From positions 1 to 8,846 of the forward strand of contig PMBP01000287.1 of NCBI GenBank assembly GCA_003152975.1: 8,846 nucleotides of DNA, written 5' to 3'. The stretch is from Phycisphaerales bacterium. GTDB lineage: Bacteria; Planctomycetota; Phycisphaerae; Sedimentisphaerales; Anaerohalosphaeraceae. The notes beneath the pieces were generated by a model. That model was not told the origin of the DNA. It made no database searches and saw only the letters and a list, made by a program, of their open reading frames with translations. This document shows, piece after piece, positions 1 to 5,479 of the stretch; the stretch's first letter is position 1, and every line of letters starts with the position of its first letter. Position numbers and translations under genes: made by a program.

Positions 1-273
1 AAGATCCAGGGCATCGGGGCCGGGTTTGTTCCTGAGGTGCTCAACCGCGGCATCATCGACGAGATTGTCCAGGTCGGTAACGATCAGGCCCTTCATGCGG
101 CCCGCCAACTGGCCGTGCAGGAGGGGATTCTGGCCGGGATTAGTTCCGGCGCCGCCCTCCATGCCGCTATTGAAGTCTCTCATCGCCCCGACAGCAAGGG
201 CAAGACCATTGTGTTTATTTTGTGCGATTCCGGCGAACGCTATATCTCGACGGACCTGTTTGCCGAAACCTGA
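1..273 (+). CDS. cysK: Cysteine synthase (O-acetylserine sulfhydrylase), C-terminal part; 5' end outside window
   Basis: PLP-dependent enzyme that replaces the acetyl group of O-acetylserine with sulfide to give cysteine, in the cytoplasm. Only the last 90 residues are present, read in frame from base 1. They match the C-terminal end of the CysK/CysM family: a [12 protein letters not shown] stretch, then [12 protein letters not shown], and the terminal [12 protein letters not shown] block. The Ser of that block normally hydrogen-bonds the pyridine nitrogen of PLP. The TGA stop at 271-273 comes shortly after this block, as in short CysK proteins, so the 3' end looks intact. The active-site lysine and the N-terminal domain lie upstream of the window. 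It sits 11 nt before cysE, whose product makes its substrate. Cystathionine beta-synthase-like members share this fold, but the immediate cysE neighbour favours cysteine synthase. Confidence 0.93.
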   Translation, partial: KIQGIGAGFVPEVLNRGIIDEIVQVGNDQALHAARQLAVQEGILAGISSGAALHAAIEVSHRPDSKGKTIVFILCDSGERYISTDLFAET

Positions 274-278
274 AAGGA
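273..278 (+). promoter_or_regulatory. Ribosome binding site of cysE, overlapping the cysK stop codon
   Basis: AAAGGA lies 6 nt before the ATG at 285 and shares its first base with the cysK TGA. It decides the cysE start: an in-frame ATG at 222 lies inside cysK and has no comparable site. The arrangement implies that cysK and cysE are translated from one message. Confidence 0.7.
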
Positions 279-284
279 CTATCC

Positions 285-1196
285 ATGACCGACCGCTATG
301 TCGATCCCAAAACCGAGCAACTCATCGACGCCGTTGTCCGGACCTACCAGAACGATTCCGGAACGAACTTCATCGATGTGGTCAACCTTCCCATTCGCGA
401 GAAGGTTCTGCATATTCTGGAGAATATTTTCGAGTTATTGTTTCCCGGCTACGGCGGGACGCGGTATATCACCCGCGAGAATGTCCGCTTTGTCGTCGGT
501 GACCTGTTATGTCACATCCGAACCGACCTGACCGAACAAGTGGCGCTGGCCCTGCAACACCAGTGCCGGATCAAAAACTGTTCGACCTGCGACTGCGACT
601 GTATGGCCAAAGATGTAACCGATCGCCTCTTGGCCCGATTGCCGGAAATCCGCGAGTTGCTCAAGGGCGATGTTCAGGCCGCCTACGATGGTGACCCGGC
701 CGCCAAAAGCTTCGAGGAGATTGTCATCGCCTATCCGTGTATCCAGGCTGTCGGCACGCATCGGATCGCCCACGAGTTGTACCGGGCGGACATTCCGCTG
801 ATCCCGCGGATCATGAGCGAGTCGGCCCATTCGAAAACCGGCATCGATATCCACCCCGGCGCACAGATCGGCAAAAACTTTTTCATCGATCATGGCACCG
901 GCGTAGTCATCGGCGAGACGGCCATCATTGGCAACGGGGTGAAGATCTACCAGGGCGTAACGCTGGGCGCGATGAGTTTTCCGCGCGACGAGCGCGGCCG
1001 CATCATCAAGGGCGGCAAGCGACATCCGACCATCGAAGACAATGTGACCATCTACGCCGAAGCCACGATCCTCGGAGATATCGTCATCGGGGCCGGCAGC
1101 ATCGTCAGCGGAAACGCCTGGGTGACCAAGGCCATGCCGCCGGGTTCGGTGATCGCTCCTTCGGCGCCGCGATCGAAGCATCGGGATTCCGGGTAG
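285..1196 (+). CDS. cysE: Serine O-acetyltransferase, long form with cysteine-rich insert
   Basis: Transfers acetyl from acetyl-CoA to L-serine, giving the O-acetylserine used by CysK, in the cytoplasm. The 303-residue protein has a helical N-terminal half (about 1-180) and a left-handed beta-helix of hexapeptide repeats (about 185-290). Family hallmarks are YDGDPAA (134-140), YPCIQAVGTHRIAHELY (150-166), TGIDIHPGA with the catalytic-type Asp188, DHGTGVVIGET with His203, and RHPTI with His247. The 15-residue Asp-His spacing equals that of E. coli CysE. Two oddities stand out. Residues 94-106 hold five cysteines (C94, C99, C102, C104, C106; pattern C-x4-C-x2-C-x-C-x-C), which may bind a metal or cluster. 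The protein also ends in ...HRDSG, not the C-terminal Ile that docks E. coli CysE into CysK. The start at 285 is chosen for its RBS; an upstream in-frame ATG at 222 is rejected. It follows cysK by 11 nt. Confidence 0.93.
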   Translation: MTDRYVDPKTEQLIDAVVRTYQNDSGTNFIDVVNLPIREKVLHILENIFELLFPGYGGTRYITRENVRFVVGDLLCHIRTDLTEQVALALQHQCRIKNCSTCDCDCMAKDVTDRLLARLPEIRELLKGDVQAAYDGDPAAKSFEEIVIAYPCIQAVGTHRIAHELYRADIPLIPRIMSESAHSKTGIDIHPGAQIGKNFFIDHGTGVVIGETAIIGNGVKIYQGVTLGAMSFPRDERGRIIKGGKRHPTIEDNVTIYAEATILGDIVIGAGSIVSGNAWVTKAMPPGSVIAPSAPRSKHRDSG

Positions 1197-1224
1197 GAGT
1201 AAGTGCGGCGTTCGGCCGCCAACG

Positions 1225-1229
1225 AAAGG
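1225..1229 (+). promoter_or_regulatory. Ribosome binding site supporting the GTG start of nadA
   Basis: AAAGG lies 7 nt upstream of the GTG at 1237. No ATG in this frame gives a better N-terminus, and the GTG start yields the length and N-terminal sequence expected for short NadA proteins. A small inverted repeat (GCGGC 1205-1209 / GCCGC 1215-1219) lies just upstream. It has no T-run, so it is not called a terminator. Confidence 0.6.
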
Positions 1230-1236
1230 TCGATTT

Positions 1237-2157
1237 GTGAGTCAGGCATTGATCGAGAAAATTCTGGATCTCAAACGCAAACGCCGCGCGGTGATTCTTG
1301 CCCACACCTATCAACCCGGCGAGGTGCAGGACATCGCGGACTTCGTCGGCGATTCCCTGCAACTGAGCCGTCAGGCCGCCGCCACCGCCGCCGAGGTGAT
1401 CGTGTTTTGCGGCGTGTGGTTCATGGCCGAAACGGCCTCGATCCTTTCGCCGAGCAAGACCGTCCTGCTACCCGACAAGCACGCCGGCTGTCCGATGGCT
1501 GATATGATTACCGCCGAGCAACTGGCCAAGAAGAAGCGGCAACACCCGGATACCCTCGTCGTGTCCTATGTCAATTCGCCTGCCGCGGTCAAGGCCCTCA
1601 GTGACTATTGCTGCACCAGCGGCAACGCTGTGGAGCTGGTCGAGTCTTTGCCCAAGGGCCGTCCGATTCTCTTTGTGCCGGATCGCTATCTGGGCCAGTT
1701 TGTCATCGACAAGACCGGCCGCGACATGGTTCTTTGGCCGGGTTACTGCCCGACCCACATGCGGATCGATCCGCATCAGATCGAGCTATTGAAGGCCGAA
1801 TACCCCGACGCCGAGGTGATGTGCCATCCGGAATGTGCCGAGCCGGTCAAGGCCCTGTCGCATCAGATTCTCAGCACCGGCGCGATGCTCAAACGGATCC
1901 CGCAAAGCCCGGCACGCCGATTTATCGTATGCACCGAGGAAGGCATCCTCCACACGATGCATAAGCAATTTCCTGATCGCGAGTTTATGACGATTTCGCA
2001 GCGGCCGCTGTGTCCGAACATGAAAAAGATCACGCTCGAAAAGGTCGCTTGGTCGCTGGAAGATATGCAATTTGTGGTGACAGTTCCGGAGGACATCCGC
2101 ATCCCGGCCCGCCGGGCGCTGGATCGTATGCTGGAAGTTATGCCGAAAGGCGGATGA
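1237..2157 (+). CDS. nadA: Quinolinate synthase ([4Fe-4S] enzyme)
   Basis: Condenses iminoaspartate with dihydroxyacetone phosphate to quinolinate, in the de novo NAD pathway; oxygen-sensitive and cytoplasmic. At 306 residues it matches the short NadA form known from Thermotoga. It has the pseudo-threefold NadA layout: LAHTYQ (His23, Tyr25) with DIADFVGDSLQLS (32-44); YVNSPAAVKALSDYCCTSGNAVE (111-133); and LWPGYCPTH (166-174). The three cluster ligands are visible as Cys85 (AGCPMADM), Cys200 (CHPEC) and Cys259 (LCPNMKK), so the active-site [4Fe-4S] cluster should be intact. Translation starts at a GTG with a good RBS. The gap to cysE is 40 nt and to nifU 53 nt, with no convincing terminator in either. 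nadB and nadC are not in the window. Its place directly before nifU and nifS makes sense for an enzyme that depends on cluster supply. Confidence 0.95.
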   Translation: MSQALIEKILDLKRKRRAVILAHTYQPGEVQDIADFVGDSLQLSRQAAATAAEVIVFCGVWFMAETASILSPSKTVLLPDKHAGCPMADMITAEQLAKKKRQHPDTLVVSYVNSPAAVKALSDYCCTSGNAVELVESLPKGRPILFVPDRYLGQFVIDKTGRDMVLWPGYCPTHMRIDPHQIELLKAEYPDAEVMCHPECAEPVKALSHQILSTGAMLKRIPQSPARRFIVCTEEGILHTMHKQFPDREFMTISQRPLCPNMKKITLEKVAWSLEDMQFVVTVPEDIRIPARRALDRMLEVMPKGG

Positions 2158-2210
2158 ACCCAATGAACCACCCGAAGGTAGTAGAAGGAAACGATTGAAA
2201 GGGTCCGAGC

Positions 2211-3092
2211 ATGTGGGACTATACCGATAAAGTTATGGATCATTTTCTCAACCCCCGCAATGTCGGGTCGGTGGACAACCCCGATGGTGTCGGCGAGGTC
2301 GGGTCGCTCGCCTGCGGTGACGCATTGACGCTGTCGTTCAAGCTGGATGCCTCCGGCCGCATCGCCGACGCCAGGTTCAAGACCTTCGGCTGCGCCAGCG
2401 CGGTGGCGTCGTCGTCGGTGCTGACCGAGCTGATCCGGGGCAAGACCCTCGACGAGGCCCGGCAGGTAACCAATCAGGACATCGCCCGCGTTCTCGGCGG
2501 TCTGCCCGAGCAGAAGATGCATTGTTCGGTCATGGGCCAGGAGGCCCTCGAGGCCGCCATGGCCGACTACTACAGTAAACGCAAAGGCGGGCCCTCCGCC
2601 GAAAAGAAGGGTAACATCGTCTGCACCTGTTTCGGCGTGACGGATGACGAAATCCGCAAGGTCGTCCGCGAGAACGGCCTATCGACCGTCGAGCAGGTGA
2701 CCAACTACTGCAAGGCCGGCGGCGGTTGCGGCGGTTGCCATGGCCGCATTCTTGAACTGATCACCGAGGTTCAGGGCGAGGCGGTTCAGGCCCGTGCGGC
2801 CGCGGCCCCCAAACGACCGGCCAAGCTGACCAATATCCAGAAGATCCAGCTCATCCAGCAGACCATCAACGAGCAGATCCGCCCGGCCCTCCGCGCCGAC
2901 GGCGGCGACATTGAGTTGATCGATATTGACGGCAACAAGGTCATTGTTGCGTTTCGCGGAATGTGTGCGCAGTGCAAGGTGTCGGAGTTTACGATGAAAG
3001 ATGTCGTCGAGGCGCGGCTCCGAGAATATGTTAGCGAGGAACTGACCGTCGAGGCCGAGAAGAATCCCGATTCATCGGAGCACAAATCATGA
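2211..3092 (+). CDS. nifU: NifU Fe-S cluster assembly scaffold, full-length three-domain form
   Basis: Scaffold on which iron and NifS-derived sulfide form [2Fe-2S] and [4Fe-4S] clusters for transfer to apoproteins. All three domains of classical NifU are present in 293 residues. The IscU-like domain (1-125) has Cys35, Asp37 (ACGD), Cys61 and Cys105. The BFD-type domain (about 135-182) has a permanent [2Fe-2S] ligand set, Cys138, Cys140, Cys173 and Cys176. The Nfu domain (about 208-282) has DGGDIELI and Cys252-x2-Cys255. The first seven cysteines fall within one residue of the numbering I recall for Azotobacter vinelandii NifU. An Ala/Lys/Pro-rich linker (about 190-205) separates domains two and three. 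The Nfu motif reads MCAQCKVSEFTM, diverged after the CxxC from the common C-x-SS form. The RBS GAAAGGG (2197-2203) is 7 nt from the ATG. The stop overlaps the nifS start. Confidence 0.96.
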   Translation: MWDYTDKVMDHFLNPRNVGSVDNPDGVGEVGSLACGDALTLSFKLDASGRIADARFKTFGCASAVASSSVLTELIRGKTLDEARQVTNQDIARVLGGLPEQKMHCSVMGQEALEAAMADYYSKRKGGPSAEKKGNIVCTCFGVTDDEIRKVVRENGLSTVEQVTNYCKAGGGCGGCHGRILELITEVQGEAVQARAAAAPKRPAKLTNIQKIQLIQQTINEQIRPALRADGGDIELIDIDGNKVIVAFRGMCAQCKVSEFTMKDVVEARLREYVSEELTVEAEKNPDSSEHKS

Positions 3093-4378
3093 GTACAAAA
3101 AAGACAACCAAGTCCAAATCAGCATCGGGCTCCTGCGGGCCGGAGTGTGCGTGCCATGGGCCGATGCCGGTTCTTGAGAATAGCGACATACAGTCCTGGC
3201 CGAAGCGGGATCCCCAGGCCGTCATCTACATGGACAACAACGCCACTACCCGCGTCGATGAGCAGGTTGTGGCCGAGATGCTGCCGTATCTGACGGAACA
3301 GTACGGCAATCCCTCGAGCATGCACACCTTCGGCGGCCAGGTGGCCCACAAGGTCGCCGAAGCCCGCCAACGCGTCGCGGCAATTTTGGGCTGCCTGCCG
3401 GAAGAGATTCTCTTTACCAGTTGCGGCACCGAAAGCGACAACACCGCCATCAAGGGCACTCTGGCCGTCCTGCCCAACAAACGCAAGGTCGTCACCACCC
3501 GCGTCGAACACCCGGCCGTGCTGACCACCTGTCGCGACCTCGAACGCCACGGCTACAGCATCTCCGAAATCGGCGTCGATCGTCAGGGCCGACTCGACCT
3601 CGACGAGCTGGGCTTTCGCATCGACGACAACACGGCCCTCGTCTCAGTGATGTATGCCAACAACGAGACCGGGGTGGTCTTCCCCATCGACGAAATCGCC
3701 TCGATCGTTCGCGCCCGCGGCGCGGTATTCCATACCGATGCGGTCCAGGCCGTCGGCAAGATCCCGCTGAATCTCAAGAATGGCGCTATCGACCTGCTGA
3801 GCTTATCCGGCCACAAACTTCACGCCCCCAAGGGCGTGGGCGTCTTGTATGTCCGCAAAGGCACGCGGATTGCCCCCTTCATGCACGGCGGCCATCAGGA
3901 ATCCGGCCGTCGCGGCGGCACCGAAAATGTGCCGGGCATCATCGCATTGGGCAAGGCCTGCGAACTGGCCCAGCAGCACATGGCCGAAGAGAACACCCGC
4001 GTCCGCGCCCTGCGCGACCGTCTGCAGGCCAAGCTCCTGGCCTCCTGCACGGATTGCATGATCAACGGTGACCCCGATCGCCGCCTGCCGAATACCCTCA
4101 ACATCAGCTTTGAATATATCGAGGGCGAGGCGATTCTGCTGCTACTCAACCAGTACGGTATCTGTGCCAGCAGCGGTTCGGCCTGCACCAGCGGTTCGCT
4201 GGAACCGTCACATGTCCTGCGGGCGATGGGCGTGCCTTTTACCGCGGCCCACGGTTCGATCCGCTTCAGCATGAGCCGCTTCAACACCGAGGCGGAGGTC
4301 GATTTCATCGCCAAGGTCATGCCGAAAATCGTCAACCGTCTCCGCGAGCTGAGCCCCTTCGTTAAGCGCGGGTCCTGA
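3089..4378 (+). CDS. nifS: Cysteine desulfurase, NifS type, with cysteine-containing N-terminal extension
   Basis: PLP enzyme that converts cysteine to alanine and hands the sulfur, as a persulfide, to NifU. From residue 46 (IYMDNNATTRVDE) onward the 429-residue protein follows A. vinelandii NifS closely: TSCGTESDNTAI (110-121), VEHPAVL with His141, HTDAVQAVGK with Asp217, SGHKLHAPKG with the PLP Lys243, RRGGTEN (274-280), and SSGSACTSGSLEPSH with catalytic Cys366. The short active-site loop and unbroken SSGSACTSGS make it a class I (NifS/IscS) rather than SufS-type enzyme. The first 45 residues are extra: a Lys/Ser-rich start, then CGPECACHGP (Cys16, Cys20, Cys22), not found in Azotobacter NifS. 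The start is chosen because the ATG overlaps the nifU stop as ATGA and has CGGAG at 3076-3080, 8 nt upstream. A later start at Met26 or Met48 would remove the extension but lacks this coupling. Confidence 0.96.
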   Translation: MSTKKTTKSKSASGSCGPECACHGPMPVLENSDIQSWPKRDPQAVIYMDNNATTRVDEQVVAEMLPYLTEQYGNPSSMHTFGGQVAHKVAEARQRVAAILGCLPEEILFTSCGTESDNTAIKGTLAVLPNKRKVVTTRVEHPAVLTTCRDLERHGYSISEIGVDRQGRLDLDELGFRIDDNTALVSVMYANNETGVVFPIDEIASIVRARGAVFHTDAVQAVGKIPLNLKNGAIDLLSLSGHKLHAPKGVGVLYVRKGTRIAPFMHGGHQESGRRGGTENVPGIIALGKACELAQQHMAEENTRVRALRDRLQAKLLASCTDCMINGDPDRRLPNTLNISFEYIEGEAILLLLNQYGICASSGSACTSGSLEPSHVLRAMGVPFTAAHGSIRFSMSRFNTEAEVDFIAKVMPKIVNRLRELSPFVKRGS

Positions 4379-4393
4379 CCGCCCAAAAAATCC

Positions 4394-4421
4394 TTTACAT
4401 CGGCCGGTTTTTCGGGACAAT
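4394..4421 (+). promoter_or_regulatory. Possible sigma70-like promoter for the importer operon
   Basis: TTTACA (4394-4399, five of six matches to the -35 consensus) is separated by 16 nt from GACAAT (4416-4421, four of six matches to the -10 consensus). It would start transcription near 4427-4429 and leave a leader of about 60 nt before the binding-protein gene. Such matches arise by chance, and non-proteobacterial promoters may differ. The support is mostly positional: this is the only sizeable gap before the importer genes. Confidence 0.3.
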
Positions 4422-4434
4422 ACAAACCGGTTTT
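4404..4434 (+). terminator. Weak Rho-independent terminator candidate after nifS
   Basis: CCGGTTT (4404-4410) and AAACCGG (4424-4430) can pair into a 7-bp stem with a 13-nt loop, followed directly by TTTT (4431-4434). It begins 26 nt after the nifS stop and lies at the only gap over 60 nt in the window. The stem is short, the loop long and the T-run brief, so termination would be weak. The same bases also fit an operator or promoter reading (see neighbouring entries), and both roles may be combined. Confidence 0.4.
4424..4433. promoter_or_regulatory. Perfect palindrome AAACCGGTTT, LacI-family operator-like
   Basis: A perfect 10-bp palindrome centred on a C|G step, with the AA..CG..TT layout typical of LacI/GalR-family operators, which often control sugar and uronate importers. 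It would sit on the predicted transcription start. CCGGTTTT occurs 23 bp upstream (4404-4411) and again in its right half (4427-4434), so a second half-site is possible. No regulator gene is in the window, and no second copy of the palindrome was noticed elsewhere. Confidence 0.35.
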
Positions 4435-4450
4435 CCCATCGTCGGATGGG
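4435..4450 (+). other. Compact leader hairpin CCCATC-GTCG-GATGGG
   Basis: CCCATC (4435-4440) pairs perfectly with GATGGG (4445-4450) across a four-base GTCG loop. It sits in the likely untranslated leader, ending 37 nt before the start at 4488. There is no T-run after it, so it is not a terminator; it could stabilise the 5' end of the mRNA or affect translation. The right arm is followed by a second GGATGG copy (tandem, 4444-4455). Confidence 0.4.
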
Positions 4451-4474
4451 GATGGATACAGAGACCATCCTGAA

Positions 4475-4481
4475 GAAAGGA
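4475..4481 (+). promoter_or_regulatory. Ribosome binding site that sets the start of the binding-protein gene
   Basis: GAAAGGA lies 6 nt upstream of the ATG at 4488, which opens a textbook lipoprotein signal peptide. An in-frame ATG at 4446 would add 14 polar residues before the signal peptide and lies inside the GATGGG hairpin arm, so the 4488 start is preferred. Confidence 0.7.
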
Positions 4482-4487
4482 TTGACC

Positions 4488-5474
4488 ATGCGCAAGCTCG
4501 GATTGTGGATTGTGTGTTTGGGAATCGCCTTGGGCGTCTTGGCCTGCGCCAAGAAACAGCCGGCAACGGGACCCGCCAACAAGGGGCCTAAAAAGCTCAA
4601 GATTGCCGTGATTCCAAAGGGCACCACGCATGTCTTCTGGAAATCGGTGGAGGCGGGGGCCAAGAAGGCCGGAGCCGAGCTGGGCGTCGAGATCGTCTGG
4701 AAGGGCCCCCTCAAGGAAAGCGACCGCGCCGATCAGATCAAGCTTGTCGAGCAGTTCGTCGCCGAGGGCATCGACGGCATCGTCCTAGCCCCACTGGATT
4801 CCGAGGCCCTGGCCCGTCCCGTTCTAAACGCGATGCAAAAGAAAATCCCCGTGGTCATCTTCGACTCGGCCCTCAAGGGCGAGCCGGGCAAGGATTTTGT
4901 CAGCTTCGTCGCCACCAACAATCGAAAGGGCGGGTCGATGGCCGGCGAACAGCTCGCCAAGCTGCTCGGCGACAAAGGCAAGGTGGTCTTGCTCCGCTAT
5001 GCGGTGGGCTCGGCCAGCACCGAGGAACGCGAGGCGGGTTTCTTGGAGACCCTCAAGACCAAGCCCGACATGACGATGCTTGTGGATAATCGCTACGGTG
5101 GCGCGACCGTCGGCGAGTCCAAGAATGAGGCCATGAAGCTCATCGACAAACTCAAGGAAGCCGACGGCGTCTTTTGCCCCAACGAATCTAGCACGCTGGG
5201 TATGCTCGGCGCCCTCCGCGACAACAATCTGGCCGGCAAGACGACCTTCATCGGATTCGACGCCACGCCGCCGCTGGTCGAGGCCCTCGAGAAGGGGGAA
5301 ATCAAGGCCCTGATTGCCCAGGACCCGACCCGCATGGGATATGAAGGCGTCAAGACCCTCGTGGCCCACATCAAGGGCGAGAAGGTCCCGCCTGTTGTCG
5401 ATACCGGCGTACGGTTAATCACTCCCGAGAACTTGAACGATCCTGAGATCAAGAAGTTTCTCGGCCGGGAGTAA
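4488..5474 (+). CDS. Sugar ABC transporter substrate-binding lipoprotein (RbsB-like, periplasmic binding protein type 1)
   Basis: Captures the solute outside the inner membrane and delivers it to the permease. The 328-residue protein begins MRKLGLW, followed by a hydrophobic segment and the lipobox LGVLAC (15-20). Cleavage before Cys20 and lipid anchoring are therefore expected. The mature part follows the type 1 fold of ribose/galactose/xylose-binding proteins (Peripla_BP_4): KIAVIPKGTTHVFWKSVEAGAKKA (38-61), GIDGIVLAPLD (95-104), IPVVIFDS with Asp126, an STEEREAGF segment with Arg181, VFCPNES with Asn232, FIGFDATPPLVEAL with Asp258, and AQDPTRMGYEGV (277-288). Asp126, Arg181, Asn232 and Asp258 sit where this family usually holds the sugar. 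The ligand cannot be read from sequence; ribose is not implied. It is the first gene of the importer operon and ends 5 nt before the ATPase gene. A quorum-signal or polyol ligand remains possible. Confidence 0.92.
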   Translation: MRKLGLWIVCLGIALGVLACAKKQPATGPANKGPKKLKIAVIPKGTTHVFWKSVEAGAKKAGAELGVEIVWKGPLKESDRADQIKLVEQFVAEGIDGIVLAPLDSEALARPVLNAMQKKIPVVIFDSALKGEPGKDFVSFVATNNRKGGSMAGEQLAKLLGDKGKVVLLRYAVGSASTEEREAGFLETLKTKPDMTMLVDNRYGGATVGESKNEAMKLIDKLKEADGVFCPNESSTLGMLGALRDNNLAGKTTFIGFDATPPLVEALEKGEIKALIAQDPTRMGYEGVKTLVAHIKGEKVPPVVDTGVRLITPENLNDPEIKKFLGRE

Positions 5475-5479
5475 CCATC

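Noticed and set aside
222..284. Upstream in-frame ATG start for cysE at 222
   Set aside because: It would overlap the conserved end of cysK and add 21 residues unrelated to the family. The ATG at 285 has a good RBS.
296..304. Walker A Lys-to-Arg change in NBD2 of the ATPase (these numbers are residue positions; bases about 6365-6391) as an inactivating mutation
   Set aside because: A degenerate second P-loop of the form GLVGAGRTE is the normal state in the RbsA/MglA/XylG family.
507..1181. 224-codon minus-strand frame inside cysE
   Set aside because: Fully antisense to the conserved hexapeptide-repeat enzyme, with Asp/Arg/Gly-rich composition and no family resemblance.
1205..1219. Inverted repeat GCGGC / GCCGC between cysE and nadA as a terminator
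   Set aside because: Only a 5-bp stem in GC-rich sequence with no T-run. Chance occurrence is likely.
2154..2198. 14-codon frame starting at the ATGA overlapping the nadA stop
   Set aside because: Too short to support, with no motif. Its end lies in the nifU RBS region; a leader peptide cannot be shown.
4446..4487. Upstream in-frame ATG start for the binding protein at 4446
   Set aside because: It would put 14 polar residues ahead of a clear lipoprotein signal peptide and has no RBS of its own; the ATG at 4488 has GAAAGGA.
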